Part shown: piece by piece, positions 23,661 to 36,179 of the stretch
How positions within the stretch are numbered: the stretch's first letter is position 1
Layout: each line of letters opens with the position of its first letter
Assembly: GCA_028023455.1 (NCBI GenBank)
Contig: JAQFVV010000012.1
Coordinates: forward strand, 13,094,364 to 13,158,363
Length of the DNA: 64,000 nt
Reading direction: 5' to 3'
Source: Epiperipatus broadwayi
Lineage: Eukaryota > Onychophora > Udeonychophora > Euonychophora > Peripatidae
The notes under the pieces: model-generated
Told to the model about the DNA's origin: nothing
Database searches by the model: none
Seen by the model: only the letters and a program-made list of their open reading frames with translations
Made by a program: the position numbers and the translations under genes

Positions 23661-25639
23661 TTCCACCACAGTAGGTGCTGTTGCATTTGTTTTAGATTTG
23701 TGATGACAAGATATATTTGTTTGAGGAACTTTGTTTCTTCAGGTTGTGATAGCTATTTTAATGCTTATAGGTATATCAATGTTTGAATTGTGTTGCTATG
23801 ATAGTTTTATCATCCACAAGCCAACCAACAATAATCTATATTTATTTTTTAAGTATGTTAATTATGCATAAGGTACAAGTGGCAATCCACACATACTAAT
23901 TTTAATATGTTCATCCAGATTTTTCTGCTGGATTTGTAAGTCTGTTAAATCTTTAATTTTAAAACACTTAGGGTAATAATTTATGTGGAGAGAATTTATT
24001 TAAAAAGTGTATAAATGGCCTCTGATGAGTGAATGTCCCAGGCATTTAATTTAGTTTTAAAATTAGCTTAGCCTGATTTAAATGCACCACTAGCTATAAT
24101 ATTAGTAATGTTAGTATAACTAGTAGTAATAGTTTTAAAATATATGCTGAATATGCTTATTCCAGCTTAGCATTTGATAAGCTCAGGATTATAAATTTAA
24201 GCTTCTGATGTGTTATTCTGATTGTTAGATAACACTACCATATTAATAAATATGCTAATAAAAATAGAATTGTGCTTAAAAAACTTGGTCTATTTTAATT
24301 TAAGTTTAAAGATTTGGAAATCTCTGATTGTTTAAAAGAGATTAGAGTTAGCATACAATAGCATCTGCTTGCTATTGTAAGTATTTATTATTTTTAGTAT
24401 TTTGTTTATCAAAACAAATAATTTTAAGAGTTTAAGAGGGATATTCAGTAACAGTATCCAAAGGAATTGTTATATTATTTTTGCAAACCAAAATAAATAC
24501 TTTAAAAGTCAAAATATTTGTAAAAGATTCTAGCGCTACATTGGCAATGCTTGTAATAAATTTTGATTGTAAATATTTTCTTCTTATTGTTTTAAATAAT
24601 AAACCATATTATTATTATTTCAAAAGTTTTGTCTCTGTTTGTTTTACTTTTAAATGAAAATATTACTGTCTTGGGTTCCAAAGTTCATTAAAGCTTGAGT
24701 TTCACTGTTCATAAAAATTTTCAATTCAAAAGTTCACAAACATATTATAAAGTTTATAAAATATATTTTGATACTCGTTTGAATTATAAAACCATGCCAA
24801 TTTAAGTGATTCTCAGATTGAAACACAGTAACAGATAATTACATTATATCAAATACTTAATTAAATGCTCATTTAATTTTTGATTTTAAGTGATTATTAT
24901 ATCTTCTCAGATTGAAGATTCTGCAATATGAGATAAAGAATATTAGTGCCTCCGAAGAGTATTTATTATTTACTATTATTTAAAAGGCTGCACATTACCT
25001 TACATTAGCTGCACATTGTTATCATCTTATATTTTTTTTTAGAATTTTATAATCCATCTGCATTTAAGGTCTTTAGTAGGTTGTCTGTGAGTATGGGAAA
25101 AGGCATAAAAAGTACCCTTACCCTTTTCCTTGCTCGAGTAATATCTTGGGTAATAGGCCATTATTGGTTTAAATTTTAAACTGATTCATTAAATTTTTAG
25201 ATTAATATTTGTTTTGTTTATTGTTCCATGATTTAACAATAAGGTAGCTATTTTATGGTCAGCCAACATATCACTCACTTGTTTATTCATCTTAGCAATT
25301 ATTTAGTAGGCAACTTAAACTGTTAGTTTTGCATAAGAGTTTTAGTTTTAGAATCCCTGAGATTGTTTACTCTTGTTGCCTTATTAGTTTTAATTTAATA
25401 GGATAGTCCTTCCAATCAAATTATAATCTATTCTTATTCAGAGTGTGATTTGATGGTAGGCTGATTCCAATAACTATTAACTAATGATTTTAAAATTATC
25501 TTTTGTACTGTTTAGTGGTAGATTATTAATATGCCATAATAGTTATATATTTGTATTGGATTTGGTCTCTATCTGATTATATATTTCTGGATCATCATCT
25601 ATTTCCTTAAATTTATTGTAACCCCACTGAGCCAAGTCA

Positions 25640-25958
25640 TTAAGAATCTCTCTACTAATAGTTTACTCTCTTTATTTCTCTTTTGTCTTCACCATCTCAT
25701 CTTTCAACTTCATCATCATCTCTATCTCATCTTCATTTCAACTTCATCATCATATCATCTCTCATTTCATCTTTGTATCTTATCTTCATCATCTCTCCCT
25801 TTCTTACATATTTCTCTTCCTTCCATCATTTCTTCATCTCTCTCTTCTTCCTCTCCAGTCTATCTTTATCTTCTATTTTATTTCCATCCTGTCTTATCTC
25901 TTTGTTTCTTCTCTTTCTTTTTCTCTTTCTACCTTTACCCCCTTCTTTATTTACATAG
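25640..25958 (+). repeat. Polypyrimidine (TCATCTCTC)-type tract ending in AG
   Basis: About 300 bases are almost entirely C and T on the plus strand, with recurring TTCATCATC and TCTCTTTC words. It ends in ttacatag followed by gttacaatatat. The paralog has a much shorter tract (about 61380-61465) ending ttcttcag before the same gttacaatatat. The open frame across it is a low-complexity Ser/Leu/Phe translation, not a gene. Confidence 0.8.
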
Positions 25959-25980
25959 GTTACAATATATATATATTTTA

Positions 25981-27235
25981 AATATTTGCCAAATATATAT
26001 TTTTGATTTTAAGTTATATCAAATTGTTAATAAATTTTGAATTAATTTAAAACAAATAAACTTGTTTGGTTATCACTCAATTTTACAATGCAAATTTATT
26101 GGTTAATCACATTTGGATGAGACAATATTCACTAATTGATCATACCATATAAATTATTAAAAAGTTAAAATAATTTGAAAATCAAAAACACAGGATGGGT
26201 CAGAAAATGAAATTACATATTTTCTTCCTATTGAATTAAATGCATATTATCTGACATGGTATAATTTTATACAGAAATAAATTAACTGATTTGATATTCT
26301 TAAATATTTAATAAGTAATTGGAAGCTGATTGTAATTATTTTGGTAGGAACAATAGTTGTACTAAAATAGAAATTATATATGAATTGATTTGATGACCGA
26401 TAAAGATACATATATGGTAATTATTGAAGATGAGTAAAGGTAGTTGCAATGAACTGGTGGTGCATTTTATTTTAAGTCATTATTTATTAAAAAGGAATGT
26501 TATATTAAATCAGTATACAGCTATAAAGATCATAATTTTATTCAGTTATAGAGCTAGCAATAAGGCTTTTAATCCTTTTTACAGGCATCTTAAACACTTG
26601 TATACTAGGCAAATAATGTACTTTTTGACTATAGATGGAACTTTCAAATCTCAACACAGGATAGGGACTTTATAAAGATAAAAGTAGCCATCTCTTTTAA
26701 GGTGCATGTGAAAAGCCTTTCTTTCTAATTAGACTTACTAGGTACTTAATTATCAAAGCTAGTAATAGTAATATATTTGATTCTGTTACAAATTAGAGCT
26801 ACTTGCTTTAATTTTATTTAAAGTTCGTTAATGTGGATAGTAAATTCAATTTAAATATTAATATTTGATTACAATAAATCTAACAATTTCTCACATCCTT
26901 TCACAATTACAGTTTAAAGTTTTAATAATTTAGCTTTAATAAACTAAAAAAAAATTGGATGTAATTTGTCAATTGTTGGGATAAGCATCGAATAGGACTC
27001 ATTTATTTTATATATTGTTATGATTGGATATTGAAAGTCTTAAGCTTATTTAATAAGATATTTTTATTATATAATATATTAAGTTGGTGAAAATGGAAGG
27101 ATACATTAGGGTAATTGATTTTGTATTATTATTATTAATTACTTAATATTATAATTGATTTAGTTAATAGGAGTATGTTGACATTAGTGAAATAGTATAG
27201 CTGAGTTAACAGTAGTTTTATTTTTAATTTAGTTG
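25981..27235. other. AT-rich non-genic stretch
   Basis: Nothing recognised. The open frame at 26424-26675 has no identifiable domain and the composition of its surroundings. Confidence 0.55.
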
Positions 27236-28254
27236 GGTAGTCTTCTCTTAACGTGTTGAAACTGCAAGAGGGCTCACTTTCTATGCAAACACACAGAAGT
27301 ATTCCATTTATGTGGCCCAATATTTGTGATTTTACATAGGAAGTTACTACCTGTAGAACAGTTCTGTTCATATTAACCTTTCAGGCTTAGATGGTGTTGC
27401 ACACCAATATACTATGCAAATGCACACTTAACAGATCGCTAAGATATATCGTGAGGGTGTTTTGAATTCAACTGGCCAAAACTGTTGTAATATGCCTTTG
27501 TAATAGTAATCTTACACCCTGACATACTAGTACATACTAATAATTGTAAGCCCATCTCCATGCTTCCCTACACATCATGAAATGTGAAAATAATTGCAAG
27601 TTGGGCCAAGCACCATTTCACACAAGTCATAACAGTTGAGTCAAATAAAATGGCTGAGGATGCATGTTTTGGAAATTGTAAGCTTGGTTTGACCAGAGTA
27701 CTGTATCTTTGATCAGATTAAGAACAGATACAACATAAATAAAATGTCTGAGGTTGCACATTGTTTTGCAAATCATAATCTTGGTTTGATTCAGAGTACT
27801 GCATCTTTTGGCCAATCCTTCGGACCAGCAAAACTATCAATTCCCCTGCACATTCCAGCGCAATGTGCTGACATGTCTAATGTAATTTTAAAATGTAATT
27901 ATTGTATTTAAGAAAATGTCGGTTCGTAATTTGGACCGGCAAAACTATCGGTCTTTCCTATGCACATTCCAGCAATACACACTGACTTGTGGAATGTAAT
28001 TTAAAATATTGTAATTCTTGTATTTTCGAAAATAATGTTTTTTACAAAATAATAGTTTTGTAAATTGTTTAAAAATAGTTTGCAAAATGTCGCAAGGCGC
28101 TAAAATGTATAATGTAATTTAAAAACTTAATTATTCCATTTTAGAAAATAATGTTAAAAGTTGAAAATTAAAAAAGGACCCAGTAATGTTATATTTGTGT
28201 TTGTTTATATAAAAAGTATGACCTCTCGCGGTTTCAACATGCTAAGAGACTACC
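27236..28254. mobile_element. DNA-type element with ~60-bp terminal inverted repeats (1019 bp)
   Basis: Left end GGTAGTCTTCTCTTAACG continues gtgttgaaactgcaagag. The right end is the complement, ending ggtttcaacatgctaagag-actacc at 28254. Arms extend about 60 bases (to about 27300, and from about 28190). Inside are two tandem families: about 90-bp units at 27640-27800 (aaaatggctgaggatgc / aaaatgtctgaggttgc) and about 125-bp units at 27815-28125 (ggaccagcaaaactatc). The open frames on the minus strand have no recognisable domain. The target duplication is unclear. Superfamily not assigned. Confidence 0.7.
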
Positions 28255-31059
28255 TTTACTTGTAATTACAAATCAATTATTGAGTTATATATTTAGTTAG
28301 ATATCATTGATATTGTAAATTTGTAGGGCATATTAAGATTATTTTATCCATCCATGAATTATTTTGTTTAAATATAAATAAAAATAATGTTTGACTTTTG
28401 ATACAAATTTGTATTATTATAAACAGTGTGTTTATTCATGAAGAATATTAAAATGTATCTGTATAATTCTTAGTCATTATTTTCATTCTATTATAAGAAA
28501 TCTATATAATATATATATATATTGTAACCTAGTGTTATTGACACTTGGTTTACTTGGCATTATTTCTGCAGGAAAACAATGCTATTCTTTAAAGAAATAA
28601 AAAGATAAAATAACAATAGTAATAATTGATTAATAAAGTATGCTATTCACTCACTTTGGCATGTTTTGGGTGAATAACTAATAGATTTAATAACTCAATG
28701 TCATTTTTAAAGAGAGAACATGAATAATTTAATTGAGATATTAATAATTAGAGCAAATTAATATGGTATAAAAGCTAAACAGTATTTGATTTTGGATGGG
28801 TAGAGGGGGGAGTGGATGAGTGTCTTATCATAAAGCACAATAACTTCTGGTAATTTCTTTTTGTAAAAAAAAAAAAAAAAGAATTAAAAAAAAAAATAAT
28901 GTTTAAAGAATTATACATCACTGATTGTTAATTTAATGTATTTATTATTATTTTTCTTATATTGTCAAATTACTTTGTAATCCAGGTAAATAATACTAAA
29001 ACTATATGATTGTAATAGGTTTTTCCTTTCTTTTGTTTATGTTATAATCAAATGATTATTTTTCTGGAAGAGGTCGCTAAAGTCAAGATCATTTTTTTTT
29101 GAAAAAATAAAAAATAGTCTGCTTTTAGTTTTCAAGGAAGGAACAGTGCTGAAATTTGGTAACTCAATTTTTTCATTTTATTTTGCAGAAATAAATGTAA
29201 TCAAAGTAAAATTTTAAAAATATAATGTGTGGCTAAAATTTTTTGATAAGATATCCTGATTTCTTTGCCATCTACCTATCTAAAGACCTTTTATACTTAA
29301 AAGTTTATTGTCTCGCGCTAAAGTTCAAAAATGACAGATGTAACTAAAAGAAGCACGAAAAATTATATTACATCTAAATTAAGGAAAAGAAGCGATTTCC
29401 AAGAAAAGATTAATTATTTATTAACTTTATGTCATTTATTGATATTTTCTTGGTATAGAAAAAAAATAATAATAATTGAAAGAAATATTTTGAAACCAAG
29501 GAAAATCAACTAGAAACATTTTCGCGCTCTTTCTCAATATTGTCTGCCTTTACAAGTAATGTAGTTACATACGTTAAAATATGTTTTATTCATCAAGAAT
29601 TGTCTGGAAATAATAATAATGATAAATAAGATTAAATTATGCACCTGTATATTTTTAAAAAAAAAAAAATATAAAAAAAAAAAATATATAAACTTTCTCA
29701 GAGTAAATATAGGAAAAGTTATATAGGGGCATTCTTACAGAGAAGTTACCGTTAAAAAAAATTTATAATTCATAAAGTATGAACAAAATCAAATATCTTA
29801 GTGACTTAATGATAAAAATAAATGATATATTATATTATACATCAGTTGGAATTATTAAAACTTCCTGTACACGTAAATTGACTGCAGTTATTATCATAAT
29901 AATCTCTCGGAAAACTGTGCATTTTCGTCCATAAATAAGCTAGCTAATAAGCATACGTATCGTCAATAAAAAAAAAAAAATATTGTGTATGTTTATCGTC
30001 TATCGTCAACTGTTCGTTATGTTAGAATATGTATATTTTATTTTCTTGGATCCCAAAATTGTAGTAGTTTAATTCAAGTAAGAATTAATTTTCAATTCTG
30101 CTATATATTTCTTTACCTAATTTATTAAACGCACAAAATAAGAGAAAACTTTTATTTAAAGGAAATAATACCATGCGTTTATTGTTTTTAAACTTGCTTC
30201 GTGAAATACGACTGGATAAAGCTCTTCACCTGGACCAATTGCTCAACAGAAAAACATTTTCTAATGAGAGAGTATGCACTTGTTAATTAATGATTGTTTA
30301 AAACTAAGTTATAAATGATATGTATTTTTTTGTTATATCACATAGGTTAAAGTCTGTATGGTCAAGTGATATTTAATAGCCTTGTAATGACAAAGGTATG
30401 TTTTAATATAATTATTATAGATTAAGATGATATTTAACACGAAAGAAAAAAATCTATAAAATATGTTTTAATTATTACATACAATTGTAGGTAGAAATTT
30501 TGTATGTTAGATACGTAAAAGAAAAATATTTAGATATTTAAGGGGTAAAATAAATATTGAAAATTATCAGAAGTAACTAAAAAAAAAAAAAAATGCTATA
30601 ACAAAATATTTCTTGTTAAAGTTTTGAGACGAATTTATACTGTATTAATTGAGGAATTTATTCCTAATTATTCTTAAATAACACATCCACTTTATTTAGT
30701 TTAAGATAGTATGCTACCAACTATTTTTGAATGTTCCTTTATTAAAATTATTATACTTTTATTCTATGATGTCCATTGATTTCAGATGTTGATCAAAGTA
30801 TACACAGTAACATAAGTTTATTATAATCAGTGTATTTACTTATCCTGCCCAGATATAGCATTGGTATATGCTTAATATTCACATAGGTAATAATTATAAT
30901 GTATTTATTTTGTGGGATGTAAAATGATCTCTCCAAAAGCTTTGTTTTCCATGAGAGGAAGATTTTAAATATAATGTTCAGGTATGTTTATAGCCCAAGC
31001 GATCGATTCTCATAGATAGGACGATCAAGAATTTATCTAGCATTTAGTATGCTTCATTC
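28255..31059. other. AT-rich non-genic stretch
   Basis: No gene recognised. It contains several poly(A) runs (28866-28898, 29658-29692), an isolated TATAAAA word at about 28769 and two CG-containing words (tcgcgct) near 29315 and 29521. A 37-codon frame at 30173-30286 is noted but not supported. Confidence 0.5.
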
Positions 31060-32300
31060 GTTTAAATCCCAGGAGAGGATTGTATTTGGTGTGTGTTCGT
31101 TGTATGCCCAAGTAAGAGGCAAGAAACCACCAAAATATTTTAATGTAGTAGATTACTCTACAGACCTTCGTGGTTATTCCATATTCCTCATGTGAAAATA
31201 AAGATAGCTCCACCATGGAAGGTGTTGATTATTGTGCTTAATTTTGAAAGTTCGGGCAAGATAAAGGCTATATTGGAGGTATTAGTTCCTCAAGATCCAC
31301 TTTAGTATAAATATTGTGCTGCTAAATATTGCTAGTATTTGACAAGTAAATCAATGGAGAAAGTAATTAAAATTGCGTAATTTAAAACGCCTATTTACTG
31401 AAGGAATATTCAAATGCAATATTTAATTTTGGTTAGTAATTAAATAATACTCATATTTAAAATTATACGTATGAATAAAATTTGTATCATAACTTAAGTT
31501 AGCATTAAGTTAAATGTAAGATGGTAATTGTAACTTCTGATAACTGGCCTATAATTAGAATAGGTTATCCCATTAAAGACCATAAATAAAGTAAATGTAT
31601 TAGAAATAAATTTAATATTTTGCGTATTGCATATGATGGGATTAATCATTTTTTTAAAAAAAAAAAAAAATAGTTAGTCAATAATTTTGAATAAAAGCTT
31701 CTACAAGGTTACCAAAATTTAATAAACAATGTATTGGTAATGAAATGTACTTTTAGTTAATCCATCCATATGATTGCATACAGGAGAAGTAATAACCTCT
31801 AGTCCATAACCAAAAGAGTATACAGATTAATGTCAGTTATATTTTATATTTTTGTATTACTATGGGATTATTGAATAAATGTTCATATATTTTTTTTTTG
31901 TGATAATAATAAATTATAGTCTTGTTAAAATTTGTTGTAGATTCATTTTTTTTGTTTTTTATATGCTAAATATAAGTGTTTGCACAATAATTGCAAAACC
32001 TTTTCTTGAGTCCGAAATCATTCCAAATTCTTAAAAAGTTAATATACCAGATAAATAAAGTTAAGCAGATCGGAATATGTCATTATATTTTAGTTTAATG
32101 ATAATTATTTATGGAGTTGAAAACTTAATACTAAACATCCACCTTTGTGTAAAGAAAAAGAAATGAATTTATTCCCAAACCATTAACTTTGGTTGCACAT
32201 TATTCCATTCCCATTTAGTTAAATTGTCTAAGTAATAAATCTTAGTTATATTATTGTGTTGTCATGGATGATGGAAGGACACAAAAAGTACCCTTGTCTT
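31060..32300. repeat. Possible third, strongly diverged copy of part of the 8-kb unit
   Basis: Three short matches occur in the same order as in the complete copy: aatcccaggagaggat (31065; compare 23486), gctccaccatggaaggtg (31208; compare 23661) and cacaaaaagtacccttg (32280; compare 25107). Between them alignment by eye fails. It lies directly left of the second copy, as expected for an older tandem repeat. Confidence 0.3.
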
Positions 32301-32849
32301 TTTATTATTCTGACTGAGATTCTGGAAAAAAGGGCTGTGTTATTCAAAATTATACGTCATTATTGAATAGAATTATCATCTCTTTAAATAATATAGCAGT
32401 TGATATGAGAGATGAAGACACATTGAATTTAAGTAAAATAAATGTTTCCTATAACCGACCAGAATGCCAGTCATATGCGACAACACAATACTGCCGAGCA
32501 TTTCCTTACATGAAACAAAAGAACCCTGAGATTAATATTATTATAATTATTCTTTAAATTAATAAGTGATCAATTATTGTTGTTATTACAATCGTGGCAT
32601 GGCTTAAGAGAATTGAATGTACAATTGTATTATATGAAAAGTATTTAGATCATATTGGAAAATTAATGGATATGTTGCTTTATTTTGGTTGCCTTAACAG
32701 CAACCTGAAAAATTAAAGTGCAAAAGTGCAAATAGACTAATAAATAAGCTATAAATATTGGGTTAGAATATATATATATATATATACTGTTATATATAAA
32801 ACTGCTCTAGTTACTCTGACGTTAATGGGAAAAGTTATAAATTGAGTTG
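32301..32849. other. Non-genic stretch
   Basis: Contains a (TA)n tract near 32768-32787 and a 64-codon frame at 32363-32557 with no recognisable domain. Nothing else seen. Confidence 0.5.
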
Positions 32850-34092
32850 AATAGAAAAAACTCTCTCTCTACTTAACTTCAATAAAAGTGAATCTTTTTA
32901 AATTTATTTTTAAAAGTATATGATTGTAAAATGGATAGGATGGCCTGAAAACAATAATGTTCATCTGCTGACCGGAGAGGATCACCAAATTTGTGACAGA
33001 AATGACGATTTATTGAAATATGAAAATTAATTCTTAGCATTCCAAAACTATCAGAATGTTTCTTTGCTTTAAAAATTGATATTACCTACTTTTCAATGAT
33101 GAGATCTAAATGTTAACAACAGAAAAATGTACACAAAGATTACGTTCCCCTACTGATATAATTTTATAAACTTGATGTATATTTTATACACCAGATAAAA
33201 AAATTAGTTCAATTTCCATAGCATCATCATAGATGAAACTAATGTCTGTTCTCTTGCAATGCTTTATGAATTGATTACTTGTTAAATGAAAGGATATCTA
33301 TATTGCATAGCCATGGATATAAATTAATGTTTGCACACTTATAACATTATATAAATCAAATATCGGCTAAATGAAAAGATAATTTTGATATTTGCAAAAT
33401 ACTCGAATTAATAAAATATGCTTTGAAACTTATAGCTTCTCATGATATACTTTTTCTGGAATAAAAAAACATTATCTGATGGTGATTTTAAAAAAAACAC
33501 CAGAACTATGGTACTATTTTAAAAAGTCCATATCTAAAGACTATTATTTAAGATCATTTGCTTAGATTTATCATTATTATTGCTATTTTCTTTTCTCTTC
33601 ATTTAAATGGTCATATAATTTTAGGTTAAATAATGAACTATTTATATACCTAAATACAATAGAATTTTGTTTTCCTAAGTTTGAATTTATATTTTACAGC
33701 ATAGTAATTATTATTTTAATTTAAAATATTCATTTTTTATTTATTTATTGATTATAAACTAATTTCAGGTATATCGTTTATATATTAGGAGGTCAAAATG
33801 ATCATATTGTAATATTTATTTCTTTTATTCGCTTAAATTTATGTTAACAAATAAGTAGATTCATATATATTTGTATTTCGATTCATTATATTTTTATATA
33901 AAATATAACAAGATATATCTTGATCTCCCTTATAGTTTGATAAGTATAAAAGTACACCAACATTTTTGTGTTACATAACATATGTGTTTGTATTTAGTAT
34001 TCAATAAGTGAAGACTGATGTGCAATCACTTATTTAAATATGAAGTTAATGTCAACTGAAAACCTATTGCTTAAAGCATAATCAGATTATAT
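32850..34092. repeat. 8-kb duplicated unit, left part of second copy
   Basis: Collinear with 18056-20399 and lacking the pogo-like insertion found there, so it holds the empty site (single TA at about 33914). Shared landmarks include gagatctaaatgttaac (about 18331 and 33100) and tgtttctttrytttaaaa. Similarity stops abruptly at cagattatat (34083-34092), which matches 20390-20399 of the complete copy. The continuation is found 22.3 kb away at 56388. Confidence 0.85.
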
Positions 34093-34599
34093 GCATGTAT
34101 TTTAAATGTTTGTTTGCCATATTGTGTAGGAAACAGAAATGCAATCTTTGAAAATGTCTTCACTAGCACTGCCTGTTAGAAAATATAGCAATATTATAAA
34201 AATTATTTAAAAAATTTAAACCTTTAAAGCATAAGTTGATAGATTTACTAAATATTAATAATTGTTTGTTATGATTTTGAAAACAAACATTAAACAAAAA
34301 AGATTCCATTTATTTTTCAAATTCATTCCTCTCCTCCCTGCAGTTGAATGATGAAATGATACTTTGTTTTGATTAATATCTAATATTTAAAATAATTCCA
34401 AAAATTATATATGATTTTTTAAAATTTCTTTAATTTCTAAATAAAAATATCTACTAAATGAGATCAATTTTTTATATTCTAATAAATAATAATGACTTAA
34501 TATTAAAACGAAAGATAAAAGTTTATTGCAAATGAGAACAAAGAAAACTTTCAAAATACAGGAGGGTTAAATTATATATATATATAATGTAAAGGTTCC
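34093..34599. other. Non-genic stretch left of the second gypsy element
   Basis: AT-rich, no gene or repeat recognised. It may include the undetected outer part of the left LTR. Confidence 0.5.
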
Positions 34600-34760
34600 T
34601 AAACATTATGAGATATTAAGAGTTAGAATAATTTAATAATTAAATATAAATAAAAAAAACTATGCTCTAAATCTTTTATTTAATTATAATGTTATTTGAT
34701 TAGTACTCTTAGCTATAGCCACAACTGCATTAATTGTTGTGAATTCAAATATAGCATACA
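34600..34760 (+). repeat. 5' LTR (recognisable part)
   Basis: Shares gagttagaataatttaata and the following A/T-rich tract with 41090-41282, ending ...tagcataca just before the PBS. The outer part could not be matched to the right LTR and may be replaced or diverged. Confidence 0.6.
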
Positions 34761-34762
34761 AT

Positions 34763-34775
34763 TGGCATCAGTGGA
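34763..34775 (+). other. Candidate primer-binding site
   Basis: TGGCATCAGTGGA starts two bases after the ...CA end of the 5' LTR. The TGG start fits a tRNA 3' end complement; the tRNA is not assigned. Confidence 0.5.
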
Positions 34776-34959
34776 TTAAAATTAAAAAGGCAGACAATGA
34801 GAAAATAGATTAAAAGCCATTAGTAATGAATATGGCAACAGCACAGTTAGGAATAGGTAAATTTGACATTAATACTCCCTCCAAATGGCTAATATAACAA
34901 AAATTGCCACACTATTTTTTTGGAGGATTCAAGAATAACTGAGGTCACAAACCAGTTAG

Positions 34960-35420
34960 GTGAACCCAAAGATCCTGAAAGTCTGTCTTCTACTGAATGT
35001 CAATAAACATAGTAATCATTTTAGTCCTAAACCATCAAAGCACATAGATCACCTTCATTTGCGAAATAGGCACTATGTGAGAGAGAAAAGTTGCAGAAAT
35101 TTAGACACTGTTTTGCAAGACTTGGCAAGAAATTGGATGTATGGGGACAATAGTTATTAGTTATCCCAGAAATCATATCCAAAGGCAATCAAAAGAGAGA
35201 CAACTTATCAGTTAGGACTAATTAACTCTAAAGAGTTTCAACAATCTAAAATGGATGGCCATAACAATATGACTTTTAAATCAAGCAAGGCAGAAGGGTC
35301 ACATGAGGTGAAAATTGAATGCTACTGCTTTGAAAGAAACAGATATATCGCACATAAATGCAGCTCGAAAAATGCAAAATGCAACACTGCTGAAAGGTAG
35401 GCCACCTAGTGAAGGTCTAC
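34960..35420 (+). pseudogene. gag remnant with broken zinc knuckles
   Basis: Frames give KVCLLLNVNK at the start, then LDTVLQDLARNW, both plausible gag capsid pieces, and later a degenerate knuckle IECYCFERNRYIAHKC. The second knuckle is recoverable only across a frameshift and stop near 35390 (KVGHLVKVY in a different frame). Many stops separate the parts. Gag would form the particle and bind RNA; here nothing functional remains. Confidence 0.6.
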
Positions 35421-35768
35421 AACACTAAAATTAAAATAAAAAATATTTGGAAAACAAAGTTAGGAATCAGATCATTTTAGCAAAATCAATTAAGTGGATA
35501 TAAATAATAGGCAGCAAATAATGTTAGGGTCCCTTGTATGTATGACAATCCATCCTGCTCGATAGCGCTGTTGCTAGTCAAAAACAAATCCATATAACGT
35601 TACTGGGCTGATTGAAATTTTATTATTTAAACAAATAAATATAACTTTGTTGTTTTATTTTTTAAAAACATTACATTATTCTAATTATTTATTTATTCAA
35701 AAACAAATACATTTGACTTCATTCTTTTATTTCTTTAAAACATTTCTTTTTTTAGTACATATATATGA
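35421..35768. other. Unassigned DNA between gag and protease
   Basis: Neither gag nor protease is recognisable here. It may be decayed linker plus a small AT-rich insertion (about 35600-35760). Confidence 0.35.
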
Positions 35769-35995
35769 TAAAACCATAGAAATGGAGATAGATAGTGGTG
35801 CTGGGGTATCTATCTGATCTCAGAGAGACTGGTCCAACTTATTTAAAAAAATTCAAAAATCAATCTAGAGTAGAAAAAACAAAAGCAAAAAGTAATGGTA
35901 TCCATAAATACCTATTGGGAAAAACTAAACCTATATATAATAAAGATAATTTAGCACCTATAATGAGTAGAGAGTTGTTAGCCCCTTTGCATTAA
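35769..35995 (+). pseudogene. Aspartic protease start and linker to RT
   Basis: TIEMEIDSGAGVS contains an intact D-S-G active-site triad (35791-35799), followed quickly by a stop. The later frame (LGKTKPIYNKDNLAP) is plausible pol linker. The flap and C-terminal half of the protease are not recognisable. Confidence 0.65.
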
Positions 35996-36179
35996 AATGT
36001 GTATGTAAATGAAGTAAATATTAAAAAAGAAATAAAAGGCTAAATTCCCTAAACTTTTGGTCATAAAGTGATGAAAAATTAATACCATGCCAGTGGATAT
36101 TTAACTTCGAGAAGACTTAAAACCCATCAACTGCAAGCTGAAAAAGATAACTTATTGTACAAAGATCATGAGTTGAAAA

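Larger units (their letters stand above)
18056..25980. repeat. 8-kb duplicated unit, complete copy
   Basis: The left part (18056-20399, excluding the 19133-20283 insertion) aligns collinearly with 32850-34092. The right part (20392-25980) aligns collinearly with 56388-61470. Examples are the block around 23340-23440 with 59250-59345, and the ends, both reading AG then gttacaatatat. Identity looks high in blocks with many small indels and both copies are full of stops, so it is a noncoding duplication of some age. A promoter-like cluster (21291-21356), a conserved GC-richer block (23340-23660) and a pyrimidine tract (25640-25958) lie inside. Confidence 0.85.

Noticed and set aside
25683-25958. 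91-codon Ser/Leu/Phe-rich frame
   Set aside because: Translation of a polypyrimidine microsatellite; the paralog has a much shorter tract.
26424-26675. 83-codon frame
   Set aside because: No recognisable motif, composition like the flanks, no supporting signals.
29331-29513. 60-codon Lys/Arg-rich frame starting MTDVTKRSTK
   Set aside because: The start looks plausible, but the frame decays into Ile/Lys-rich AT translation and has no partner or domain.
30173-30286. 37-codon frame MRLLFLNLLREIRLDKALHL...
   Set aside because: Amphipathic-looking and in a slightly less AT-rich patch, but too short, with no conservation or initiation evidence in the window.
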